DNA from: Nitrosomonas sp.
GTDB taxonomy: Bacteria; Pseudomonadota; Gammaproteobacteria; Burkholderiales; Nitrosomonadaceae
DNA: 64,000 nt
Direction: 5' to 3'
Assembly: GCA_019635215.1 (NCBI GenBank)
Contig: JAHBZZ010000001.1
Span: 248,001 to 312,000, forward strand
In this document: positions 56,038-64,000 of the stretch, piece after piece
Layout: every line of letters starts with the position of its first letter
Position numbering within the stretch: position 1 is the stretch's first letter
Notes under the pieces: model-generated
What the model was told of the DNA's origin: nothing
What the model saw: the letters and a program-made list of their open reading frames with translations, nothing else
Databases searched by the model: none
Made by a program: the position numbers and the translations under genes

Positions 56038-56832
56038 TCACGCTCCGGTGACAGCGGCAACGTTTGATTGCAAATTGGCGAATAGTTCAGCCCGTTGCCC
56101 GCTAACATCGCTTGCTGCCTGACCTTGCTGATAGTGCTGCATAGTGCGCTCTTGCAAGGTTTCGATACGGAATTCAACTGCACCGTAACCCCTGGAACCA
56201 TGGCCCCCAAGGCTGTCGTGTTGCACCAGCTCCAAGCCTTCGCGGATCAGGTTTAAAAACTGCTTTTCGTCATCGCCTTCCAGAAGGGTTAACACCAGTT
56301 CAAAGTTAAACTCCGCTCCGGCAGGCACGCGCTCGAATTGACGTGGATTGGCCGCTGAGGTGATACGGTCGATATTGACTTCGGTTTTGACCTCAGTCAT
56401 CGGCATATCGGTATTGGGTGCATTTTCCAGTTGTTCTTTACTGTCTGGGGTTAAATGCGCATCGCGCACCATCAGGCGCGTCGGCTGACCGTTATTTTTG
56501 TCGGCGGAAACACCGAAGAGTTTGCCGAGTAAGGATTCTGGATTAATACCCGCCGCTGCTTCCAATTTGCCGTCTTTCAAGCTGAATCCGCCTTCCCTGG
56601 GACTATGCTTTTCGTCGCCTCTGGCTCTTTCCAGCAGCGACCGCATTTTTCCGCGCAATGACGAGCCAGGGATATAAGGCTCATTGGTCAAAGGATTTCT
56701 AACGACGACTTTATCCGCGCCGCCAATCGCCATGCCGATGGAATTGCCGCCGATATGTAAACCGGTTAAAGCGGTAATTTTGCCTTTGATGAAAATCTTG
56801 CTTTTCAGTTTTGGGTTAGTTGGTTCGCTCAT
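56038..56832 (-). CDS. csm3: Csm3, type III-A backbone RAMP (Cas7) and target-RNA endonuclease
   Basis: A 264-residue Cas7 protein that forms the crRNA filament and cuts target RNA every six bases. Seen: GKITALTGLHIGGNS, AIGGADKVVVRNPLTNEPYI with the catalytic Asp (in GGAD), PGSSLRGKMRSLLER and GGHGSRGYGAVEF. The catalytic Asp is kept, so target-RNA cleavage is expected. A C-terminal tail of about 35 residues is rich in Gln and Ala. Confidence 0.96.
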   Translation of the reverse strand: MSEPTNPKLKSKIFIKGKITALTGLHIGGNSIGMAIGGADKVVVRNPLTNEPYIPGSSLRGKMRSLLERARGDEKHSPREGGFSLKDGKLEAAAGINPESLLGKLFGVSADKNNGQPTRLMVRDAHLTPDSKEQLENAPNTDMPMTEVKTEVNIDRITSAANPRQFERVPAGAEFNFELVLTLLEGDDEKQFLNLIREGLELVQHDSLGGHGSRGYGAVEFRIETLQERTMQHYQQGQAASDVSGQRAELFANLQSNVAAVTGA

Positions 56833-56844
56833 GTTCGTGTCCTT

Positions 56845-57219
56845 TTATTTACCGCCGTTAGCCTTGTGGTAAGCCAGAATAGCTTCGAAGAAATTGCAAA
56901 ATCGTTTGAAGGTCTCGGGTTGTTTTACATCAACTGCATCAATTCCAGCACCCAAAGCATCTTCCAATTGTTTGAAGGCTTCTTTTCTATTTGCTCGACC
57001 GCGTGCATACGCCAGTTTCGGTTTGAGTAATAAAAGCTCGCGGTGCGATTTATTAGTAAACGTGCTCTGCATTTCCAACTTTTTGACTGTGCCGTAAGCG
57101 TTCCGAATCTGCGATGTGCTCACGTCACGAAAAATATCTTGCGCCAATTTTTCTGCAAAATTAACCATCTGCTTGGCCGTATCATCACGCTGGATGAACG
57201 ATTTGATTTCATAAGTCAT
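56845..57219 (-). CDS. csm2: Csm2, type III-A small subunit
   Basis: A 124-residue helical protein: AKQMVNFAEKLAQDIFRDVS, TSQIRNAYGTVKKLEMQ and LLLLKPKLAYARGR are the Csm2 signature. It forms the inner filament of the effector complex. The start overlaps the 3' end of csm1 by 11 bases. Confidence 0.95.
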   Translation of the reverse strand: MTYEIKSFIQRDDTAKQMVNFAEKLAQDIFRDVSTSQIRNAYGTVKKLEMQSTFTNKSHRELLLLKPKLAYARGRANRKEAFKQLEDALGAGIDAVDVKQPETFKRFCNFFEAILAYHKANGGK

Positions 57220-59770
57220 TGGTATTGCTCCTGTTTAAAAATTCCGCCCACCTAACAGGCAATTGCAGCCATTCCATGACTGGTTGCTTGTTTGCCGGGG
57301 TTTGCGGGGTGATTAGTTGCTGTTGTAAATTTTCAAGTTGGGATTCAACATCCGGATAACGCTTCTGCATTCGTTTAAGGTTGTAAACCAAACGCCAGCG
57401 CCATTTGTCCCAATAAATCATTTCTTGAAACTGACCCGATTTTTCCCTCGCTTTGATTTCGTCGACGGCAATAACGACTTGCCGCAAGCGGTCGATGATA
57501 GCTTGACTGTTGGTCTTATCGACAATATCCAACAAGGTGTGACGTAATCGAACCGCTTCGTCAAAGCTTTCCCAGCCAATGGCTGTTTCCAGAAAGCTCA
57601 ACGCATCTTTTTCTTTTTGACCACGTTGTAAATGTTTTGCCTGCTCTTCCGCTTGCCCGGCCAATTCTGCGGCGCGTGAAATGGGGTATCTGCCTCCGAC
57701 CAGCGCAATGCCGCCAGACAAGGTGAAGCATTGATTAGTGCCGCAATAGCGGCTGAACTCGCTGCGGATTTTTTGCGCAACATCCGGTAACTCGTTCCAA
57801 CTGCCAATGATAAATACGTCATCCCCGCCGGCATAAATAATCTGGCATTGCGGGTAATCGTCGAGAATCCGGTGTAGATATCCGGCAAAGAACAAGTGTA
57901 ATTGTCTGGATACCGTCGCGACACGAGATAACGAACCCATACTGGCTTGTTTGCCATCGGTATCCTTTCTACCGAAATTCAACCCTCGAATGAATATCTC
58001 GCCAAGGTTATCCACATCCATGCGTAAAACCCCCATGCGGTTAATTCCCTGAGCGTTATCCGCAAAATCCTTGAAATCGCGACTCCCATTGTCTTTATCA
58101 CCCTGCCACTTGCCGACATAGCGAATACCTTGCGAATAGCCTTGTTGATTTGATTTTAAGCCTGCCCATTCGTTGATGACTTCCAAATGTGATTCCGACA
58201 AATCGGTCAATTCGCTAAATTCCGGTTCAGCAGCCAAAAAGTATAAATCGCAGTCAGCTCCCGGTAATGACATGTAAAACGGACGTCCCTGGATTTTGTT
58301 TTTGACCGTCTTCCGGTTTTCACCCCATACCCAAAACAAATAGCGTGCATCAGCCAATACTTGCCCCAGTCGTTCCAGGTTGTGGCATTGCTTGCAGTTT
58401 TGCTGATCATTGATTTCTGCCTGAACATCGTCCCGTCCGCATATTTTGCAGGCTCCGCGTTCATGTTGAGTTTGTTGGGTAAAACATTCGATGTCTTGAC
58501 TTACTTGGGCCCTGAAGGGTTGTAGGCGCTGTTTTTGCAAATCTTCGTTCACTTGCTGCCAGCGCTTGCCCATATTACTTTCCTTGAAGTCGTTGCCATA
58601 GATTTCGGCAAAACCCACACCTAAAAACACTTCACCCTGAAATTCATCAAGTAAAGCTTTATTGATGGAATCGGCAATGTGCTTGACTTGATCTTTCAGG
58701 TGCGCAGGGATCAGCAAGTAAAATTTGCCACCCGAGGAATAAATTCTCGCGGTTGGGTAAAGTCCCAGATCACGAATCATTTGCTCGGCAACAGCGTCAC
58801 ACAGCAATTGAATAAAAAACGAACGGCCTCGCAAGCCTTTGGCGGCACCTTTGCTGGTGATTTTGTAAATAAATTTTTGAATGCCCGAGAAGTCACCGCA
58901 GACTAACTGCCATTTGACCGCTGTTTGGTCGTTAAATCCTTTGGTTTGATCAACTTCATCATGATGCAAATACAAACCTTCGCCAATTGCCGCAGTAATT
59001 CGAAGATGGTCGAAAAGAGAGATATCCGGGTGTTGTATGTTCGTTGCCGCCGGTATTTGGCTCAAATAGCGTTCCATGATGCTTAGCAAGCTGCGAAAGA
59101 CGGATTTGAGGATTTTCTCCTTGGCTATATTGGCTTGAAATTGTTGCAACCCCTCCAGTTCGGATAGAAAACGGTTTGCTACTACTTGATAGTCTGGAAC
59201 CAAACTATTTTGACTTAGCCATGAAGCACTTTTCCTTTCCATGCCAAAAGTGGCAGCTTGTTTAGGAAAAATGTGCTCTTCCGATAATTCCAAAAATTTA
59301 AGGGGTAAGAAATGTTCATTTTGCCTTGCAGCTTCACTAATCTGGACTCGTCCAAGAAGAGATTCAAGCCGGGTTTTCTTATGAATACCTTGCTCATAAA
59401 AACTGCCTTGCTCACGTTCTGCACTTGCAAAATGATCGGCTGCCTGAACAACTTTTTCTAAATAAGCCTCCTGTCTTTCGGATGGCGCATGATGATAGGC
59501 CGCCAGATTGGTCCAATTTTGATCAGCAGTTACAGCCGTCTGATGTTCTTCGGGTTGGATTTGCGGTACTTTCTCAGCAAGCAATTCACAGAAAGCCAGC
59601 GTGTGTAATACGTGAAGATGACTGTAATAACCCTTTTCCGTGTTTCTGGGGCAATAACTCTGCTGTTTTTCTCCATTATGGCGATATTGATCCAGAACTT
59701 CGGCGCGCTCGAAGAATTTGCCAATATCATGCAGCAAACAACCCAAAACAATGTGATCGTGTTTTTTCAT
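57209..59770 (-). CDS. csm1: Cas10/Csm1, large subunit with HD nuclease and cyclic-oligoadenylate synthase
   Basis: An 853-residue protein. Seen: HD domain with LLHDIGKFFERAE (His14, Asp15) and YYSHLHVLHT; first palm domain with VCGDFSGIQKFIYKI (290-304); a four-Cys zinc finger (CKIC 441-444, CKQC 459-462); second palm with MGVLRMDVDNLGEIF (579-593) and YAGGDDVFIIG with GGDD at 648-651. Both active sites are intact, so ssDNA cleavage and cOA synthesis are expected on target binding. This links it to the three CARF proteins in the locus. A His/Lys-rich C-terminal D4 region ends the protein. Confidence 0.97.
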   Translation of the reverse strand: MKKHDHIVLGCLLHDIGKFFERAEVLDQYRHNGEKQQSYCPRNTEKGYYSHLHVLHTLAFCELLAEKVPQIQPEEHQTAVTADQNWTNLAAYHHAPSERQEAYLEKVVQAADHFASAEREQGSFYEQGIHKKTRLESLLGRVQISEAARQNEHFLPLKFLELSEEHIFPKQAATFGMERKSASWLSQNSLVPDYQVVANRFLSELEGLQQFQANIAKEKILKSVFRSLLSIMERYLSQIPAATNIQHPDISLFDHLRITAAIGEGLYLHHDEVDQTKGFNDQTAVKWQLVCGDFSGIQKFIYKITSKGAAKGLRGRSFFIQLLCDAVAEQMIRDLGLYPTARIYSSGGKFYLLIPAHLKDQVKHIADSINKALLDEFQGEVFLGVGFAEIYGNDFKESNMGKRWQQVNEDLQKQRLQPFRAQVSQDIECFTQQTQHERGACKICGRDDVQAEINDQQNCKQCHNLERLGQVLADARYLFWVWGENRKTVKNKIQGRPFYMSLPGADCDLYFLAAEPEFSELTDLSESHLEVINEWAGLKSNQQGYSQGIRYVGKWQGDKDNGSRDFKDFADNAQGINRMGVLRMDVDNLGEIFIRGLNFGRKDTDGKQASMGSLSRVATVSRQLHLFFAGYLHRILDDYPQCQIIYAGGDDVFIIGSWNELPDVAQKIRSEFSRYCGTNQCFTLSGGIALVGGRYPISRAAELAGQAEEQAKHLQRGQKEKDALSFLETAIGWESFDEAVRLRHTLLDIVDKTNSQAIIDRLRQVVIAVDEIKAREKSGQFQEMIYWDKWRWRLVYNLKRMQKRYPDVESQLENLQQQLITPQTPANKQPVMEWLQLPVRWAEFLNRSNTNDL

Positions 59771-59784
59771 GCCATATTTCCGGT

Positions 59785-60882
59785 TTAATGAATAATCTGT
59801 ATCTGTTCAATACCTAAATTGATTCTGTATGTCGTTCTCGGCCGTTTCCCTTCCGGCGCTATCAAATACGGTTGTGCGGCGTAAACCAGGATTTGTATCA
59901 GCGTTTTGTTGATTCTGGATTTACGCTGCTCGAAAAAGGTTTTACTCATGCCATCCTTCAAAGTATCGATAGTGCGGTCGGCGCCGCCAAGTTCGCCGTT
60001 GATCCGGCGGTAGTGCTGTAAAAACTGACTGGCGTAGGTGTCATCCGGTGCGCCGTCGCTGGGGCAATGCGGCGATGGTTGTCCATCGGTTTTCCGCTGC
60101 AACAACCAGAGATAAAACGCCAGATCGGCAGGACTGAGCTTAACCGGCTTGCCGTGCGCGATGAACTGACGGGTTTTCGGGTTGATCATCAACCGCGCCG
60201 GGCCCAGCGCCTGTTGCGCGGCTGCTACTGACTGGCTGAAACTGGCTTTACCTTCCAGTAAAGCCTGATCGAGGCCATGCCGCAAGCGCACGAAGGCGAT
60301 GTCGGCCAGCATGACTTCTGCATTCTGCGTGTCCAGCGGCTTGCGGCTGGGGTCGTTGCCGTAGATGACGTGCGAATACGGCGTCGGGTAATAAAACTGC
60401 GGATGCGATTCATAATCCGGTGACACCAGCACATGACTGAGCCGGTCTCTGGCGCGGCCGTACAGTGACAAGGCGTAACCCGCGTAAAAACCCATAGTTT
60501 TTCGACCACCCGCAATCGATACATGTAAATCGGTATGCGGGTCGGCGGTAAAAGTCCTGATCCATTCGGTAATGGCATCGGCCATGGCCTGATTGTCGGC
60601 TTGCGTACGGATGTCGGTGAGCGGTTCACCGTTGACTTGCTGCAGAACATGGATACTGGCTGCTGAAAATTCCGGTTGCTTAAGGTGATAGTCCCGGCAG
60701 AAACGCGCCAGCCAGCCATCGTTGATCAGCGTCAGTCTGGCGCGTTGACCGCCTTCCGCAGTAGTCAGGATATGAACGGCGGATGGCAGTTGTTCGCCCT
60801 GATCATGCAGGGCGTATAGGGTTTCGGTGACGACCTGCGGAGTCAGCCCGGTAACGGCCAATAAAATGGATTGCGTGTTCAT
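59785..60882 (-). CDS. NE0113-family CARF protein (TIGR02584), ring-nuclease candidate
   Basis: A 365-residue protein. The N terminus SILLAVTGLTPQVVTETLYA and HVSIAGGRKTMGFYAGYAL (about 133-151) are the CARF-like hallmarks of the family named from N. europaea NE0113. The C-terminal half has a helical, winged-helix-like look and ends TTYRINLGIEQIQIIH. No HEPN Rx4-6H motif and no PD-(D/E)xK site are seen, so a cyclic-oligoadenylate-binding or ring-cleaving regulator is more likely than an RNase. The ATG at 60882 is chosen because the family begins there; the open frame reaches 61116 inside cas6. Confidence 0.9.
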   Translation of the reverse strand: MNTQSILLAVTGLTPQVVTETLYALHDQGEQLPSAVHILTTAEGGQRARLTLINDGWLARFCRDYHLKQPEFSAASIHVLQQVNGEPLTDIRTQADNQAMADAITEWIRTFTADPHTDLHVSIAGGRKTMGFYAGYALSLYGRARDRLSHVLVSPDYESHPQFYYPTPYSHVIYGNDPSRKPLDTQNAEVMLADIAFVRLRHGLDQALLEGKASFSQSVAAAQQALGPARLMINPKTRQFIAHGKPVKLSPADLAFYLWLLQRKTDGQPSPHCPSDGAPDDTYASQFLQHYRRINGELGGADRTIDTLKDGMSKTFFEQRKSRINKTLIQILVYAAQPYLIAPEGKRPRTTYRINLGIEQIQIIH

Positions 60883-60911
60883 TGCGTCAGTATCGCCGCT
60901 TGGTTGACGGA

Positions 60912-61865
60912 TTAAACATCCGGCAAGCTTGCCGGTTCGATCGTATATGCGCCCATGCCCATACTGGTGCCCTTGCCGACATGCGTCCATTGCCCAAGCC
61001 AAAGGTAGGGCCAGAAATCTTCCAGACCTTGCATGTTCAAGCTGATATTGCCCAGCAATCCGCCCATTTGCATTTCGGTTTGCTGGCGAGAGGAATAGCG
61101 GGTCCAGTCGTACCAATGGAGATTCTGGGCGCTGAATTGGACGTTCCGGGCAGCAGCGGTTAGGCCGGCAAAATCGGTTTCCAGTGGCGTATCAGTATGA
61201 AAATAGCTGATCATCGAGATGCGCCGCAGCAACGCGCCAAACAGCGCGCCGAAATTGAAATGATCGCCGCCAAGATTTTTATTGTCCTGCTTGATACGCA
61301 CCGGCGAATGAAAAGTAATATTGATTTTTTCCGGCATTTCAGGCAACGACGGGCTTTGCAGCGGTGGCTGACTGCGTAATTCCGCTGCCTGATATACCGT
61401 GTCATGCTGACCCTGAAAATCAATCGCGTCGATTCTATTCAAACGGAACGGCTGCCGGTTTCTGCCGACACCATCCTGCCCCGCCATATGCATAGCGTGA
61501 ATGATATAGGGAAAAAAACGCTGACCATGACCGAACAAGTTCATGTCAATGCTGAATTCCTGCGTTGAGCGCTCTGCCGCGGTAAAGCGGAAAACGAACG
61601 GATGCGGCGTGGCGGTGTATTTGCGCATTTTTTCAGTATCGGCCGGCGGCGGGGTTTCGAAGATATAGCTATAGGCGCAAGCCTGTTTCAACAAACACTG
61701 CTGACAAGGCGTATTGCGAACGACGCAAACTGTTTTTTTCAAAGCATGGCCAAATGCGCCGCGCCAGGCAGAACCGGGATAATCCGGCAGGCATACCGGA
61801 TGATCCGTATCAAAGTAAAAACGATAGCTGCTGAGTGAAATGGAAGGGTTATTGATCGTTGCCAT
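60912..61865 (-). CDS. cas6: Cas6 pre-crRNA processing endoribonuclease
   Basis: A 317-residue RAMP nuclease that cuts the repeat RNA and frees crRNAs. Seen: PDYPGSAWRGAFGHALKK (about 26-43), a Cys-rich loop CVVRNTPCQQCLLKQAC, VRIKQDNKNLGGDHFNFGAL with LFGALLRRISM, and the C-terminal Gly-rich loop VGKGTSMGMGAYTI. The ATG at 61865 has an AAAGGA site. It lies 123 bp from cas2 and 29 bases from the CARF gene. Confidence 0.94.
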   Translation of the reverse strand: MATINNPSISLSSYRFYFDTDHPVCLPDYPGSAWRGAFGHALKKTVCVVRNTPCQQCLLKQACAYSYIFETPPPADTEKMRKYTATPHPFVFRFTAAERSTQEFSIDMNLFGHGQRFFPYIIHAMHMAGQDGVGRNRQPFRLNRIDAIDFQGQHDTVYQAAELRSQPPLQSPSLPEMPEKINITFHSPVRIKQDNKNLGGDHFNFGALFGALLRRISMISYFHTDTPLETDFAGLTAAARNVQFSAQNLHWYDWTRYSSRQQTEMQMGGLLGNISLNMQGLEDFWPYLWLGQWTHVGKGTSMGMGAYTIEPASLPDV

Positions 61866-61988
61866 TGATTGTTTTCCTTTTATCAATTCAAGCCTGCCCT
61901 GTCTGATTGCTTAATTCAATGCCACTGAGTCTGCCATAAAATTATCTGAAATAAATGATGAAAAACAATGCAAAACCGCCGGTGATCA

Positions 61989-62303
61989 TCAACGCCGCGT
62001 CATTATCCGATTGACTCCACCGGTAAACAGCATGACATCGTCCGGAAAATACTGCTGACCGAGTATCTCGGCGGGTCTATTTTCCGGCAGGCGGTAACAG
62101 CGCACATCATCCTCGCGCTGATTGATCAGTGTATTGATTCGTTCCAGAAGGCGCAGCAAAGCCTTGCGCTTGAGAACTACTGTGAACACCGAATATTGCA
62201 CGGGCAATCCTTGCTGCTTCAATAGGCGATGAATCCGCGCAAGGCGTTTGGGATCCGCAATATCGTATGCCATCAGATACAAATTACTCTGACTGTCGGC
62301 CAT
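61989..62303 (-). CDS. cas2: Cas2 adaptation protein
   Basis: A 104-residue ferredoxin-fold protein: NLYLMAYDIADPKRLARIHR with LLKQQGLPVQYSVFTVVL holds the active-site Asp and the dimer strand, then RCYRLPENRP. It forms the adaptation complex with Cas1. The C-terminal tail GGVNRIMTRR is basic. It lies 77 bases after the cas1-like gene. Confidence 0.96.
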   Translation of the reverse strand: MADSQSNLYLMAYDIADPKRLARIHRLLKQQGLPVQYSVFTVVLKRKALLRLLERINTLINQREDDVRCYRLPENRPAEILGQQYFPDDVMLFTGGVNRIMTRR

Positions 62304-62380
62304 CAGCTCACTCCCAGTAAAAATTGATGCAATTTATTGATACTGCTTCGAAACAGCCTGTAACAGCGTTCTTGACGCTG

Positions 62381-63051
62381 CTAAAACAATTCCGCCATGG
62401 CTTGCAAGGCATTTCTGCCGCGTTTTACCGCGTCCGATTCCAGGAGCGCGATATAGTAATCCCACAGCAACAACCGGCTCAGATCAGTCGCTAGATCCAG
62501 CTCCATCGACAGCAATATTTCATTGTCCCGTTCAAAACCGCATTCCGGTAACCAGACCAGCAACTCACTATAGAGGATGTTTTGGATTAACGTTGCACGA
62601 TGCCTGCCATGATGATCCAGTGTTTGCCCGATCTGCCGGTGCAATTCCACCGCAGGACGTTCGCGCCAGTCGCACAGACCCATTCGCCGCGCACAACTGC
62701 GGACCGCCAGTTTTTCCATCGACAGCAGCCAGTTTGCATATGTGCCGGCCCGTCGGTGCGTGACAATAAATCGATCAATCTTTGAGTAAGCCGTTGCCGT
62801 TCGCCGCTTTGACCCAGCCAGCGTGCACGAATAGCCCCGTTTTTTTCCAGAAACAGCAATTGGATACCCGCATCAGCGCAAGCCAGTAACGCCTGCATAG
62901 ACCACTCCACGCCGCCCTGGCAAACCACTCGTGAAATCCGCGATAGTAGAAACAACTGATCCGCCCGATCCGGTACGATTATCCGCAGAGCAGGATCATC
63001 CCATATCACCCGGCAGCCGGAAACGCCATCGATATACAGCGGCCGCATCAT
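62381..63051 (-). pseudogene. Cas1-like second protein without catalytic domain, one frameshift
   Basis: The first frame (from ATG 63051) reads LYIDGVSGCRVIWDDPALRI and onward to LLACADAGIQLLFLEKNGAI, close to the N-terminal beta domain of Cas1. A one-base shift near 62737-62745 passes the text to a second frame ending at 62381 (ANWLLSMEKLAVRSCARR to RNALQAMAELF). Joined length is about 223 residues. The helical second half lacks the Glu, His and Asp of active Cas1. It overlaps the cas1 stop by four bases (ATGA), so it was made as a coupled partner. The shift may be a real lesion or a base error. Confidence 0.75.
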
Positions 63052-64000
63052 TCGCCGCCATGTATTAACTGGAAACGTTTGGCCAGTGCATGACTGTATC
63101 GCCGCAGTAAGCGTCTGGCAGAACCACTGTTCGTTTCATAAAAGCCGTAAAAATGCTTGCGTCCGGCTTTATTCAACAAACATCGTCCGTTGTCATCGCT
63201 GAAATACTCTATCCGCAAAGTACGCTCACGAAACATCTGCCACACCCATTGATCGACCAATGGCCGTAATGGCTCCATCAAATCGCACGCCAACGATTCG
63301 CGCCCGAAGCTGATGTCATGATAAAAACCCAGCATCGTATCCAGCCCGACAATATGGCAAGCGTGCACAGCATCATGATGCAAAAGCGTATAACCCAATG
63401 ACAGACATGCGTTTACCGGATCGGGCGCGGGGCGTTTTTTTCGCCCTGTAAAATTCAGCGATGGCGCGAACAATTGCGTCAACCCGCTGAAATAAGCGGA
63501 TGCAGCAGCGCCTTCGAAACCCCGCAAGCTTGGTAGTGTCAGTATGCTGGAATCCACTCGCAATTGATTGATGATGTTGTCCAGCCGCTGCGCTGCTACA
63601 GTCAGCACATGCCGCAAATCCGCACGCACCGGCAAAGCTTCACGCAGCAAACGTTTTTGCGCGCGCACTTTTACCAGCACCAGCCAGTGCGCCAGCGGAG
63701 CACGCAAATCATCATCCAGGCTCACGCGATATTGTCCCAGCCTACGAGAACTCTCGTTATGCGTCCTTCCCGCCAGTATCGCCGCCGTATCGCTATTACG
63801 CCCGGAAAGTACCAGCAGGCCGATATTGCGCGCCGACAGTGCGCCAAGCACCCGGCTTTCCAGTTGCACATTACCGCGCATAACGACACGTTCCAGCAAA
63901 TGCAGCGGCACCGATCCTTTCCTCGCACCGTCTTCGTACAAGGCCAATGCCTGTCCGTCCAGCCTGACTTCCAGATTCTTCCGATCCAGATACAAACAGT
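63048..64000 (-). CDS. cas1: Cas1 integrase (5' end beyond the window)
   Basis: At least 316 residues; the codon at 63995 is TTG inside the family's LYLDRKNLEVRL start, so the true start lies outside. Seen: beta domain with VPLHLLERVVMRGNVQLESR, catalytic Glu in LRGFEGAAASAYFSGL, His in LGFYHDISFGRESLACD and the Asp in LACDLMEPLRPLVDQ. It inserts new spacers together with Cas2. All catalytic residues are present, so adaptation should work. No reverse transcriptase is fused in the visible part. Confidence 0.96.
   Translation of the reverse strand, partial: CLYLDRKNLEVRLDGQALALYEDGARKGSVPLHLLERVVMRGNVQLESRVLGALSARNIGLLVLSGRNSDTAAILAGRTHNESSRRLGQYRVSLDDDLRAPLAHWLVLVKVRAQKRLLREALPVRADLRHVLTVAAQRLDNIINQLRVDSSILTLPSLRGFEGAAASAYFSGLTQLFAPSLNFTGRKKRPAPDPVNACLSLGYTLLHHDAVHACHIVGLDTMLGFYHDISFGRESLACDLMEPLRPLVDQWVWQMFRERTLRIEYFSDDNGRCLLNKAGRKHFYGFYETNSGSARRLLRRYSHALAKRFQLIHGGE

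Noticed and set aside
60883..61116. Longer N terminus for the NE0113-family protein
   Set aside because: It lies within cas6 and the protein family starts at 60882.

Overview
The window looks like a chromosomal segment of a betaproteobacterium, most plausibly a Nitrosomonas-type ammonia oxidiser. This is inferred from the flagellar flgA/flgBCDEFGHIJKL layout, the RatA/RnfH/SmpB and CtaA proteins, and a Cas accessory protein of the family first named after N. europaea NE0113. No rRNA or tRNA gene was recognised, so the taxonomy is an inference.

Positions 137-20486 form a zinc-starvation island. Three COG0523 (CobW) GTPases, a ZIP permease, a ZrgA-like protein with an ABC transporter and a DUF3299 lipoprotein, and two secreted His-rich or PEP-CTERM-like proteins sit with paralogues of DksA, CysS, YidD, QueD, ThrS and HisI. 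The DksA and HisI copies have lost zinc-ligand cysteines. Three sites resembling the Zur operator (around 1369, 4849 and 7826) lie in the divergent promoters. Together these suggest one Zur-type regulon that imports zinc, hands it to clients and replaces zinc-dependent housekeeping proteins. A WD40 protein is locked by overlapping reading frames between two CobW genes.

Positions 20500-24800 hold gene and IS remnants, a siderophore-type TonB-dependent receptor with a PiuC-like dioxygenase, a broken second receptor, and an array of 11-bp repeats upstream of an acylphosphatase. Positions 25139-36732 are the flagellar rod, hook and ring cluster. Positions 36796-42638 are housekeeping genes (rnfH, ratA, smpB, ctaA, rnk, rlpA) mixed with unknown proteins.

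Positions 43119-50503 are accessory: a subtilisin-like protease gene with three frameshifts, four toxin-antitoxin pairs, a dispersed repeat family, and an orphan CRISPR-like repeat joined to a methyltransferase fragment.

Positions 50631-64000 carry a complete type III-A CRISPR-Cas locus, read leftward: cas1, a cas1-like second gene with a frameshift, cas2, cas6, an NE0113-family CARF protein, csm1 to csm5, a small unknown ORF, a CARF-HEPN protein, a CARF-PD-(D/E)xK nuclease (Card1/Can2 type), and a short array of five 37-bp repeats. Cas10 keeps both the HD and GGDD motifs, so cyclic-oligoadenylate signalling to the CARF proteins is expected.
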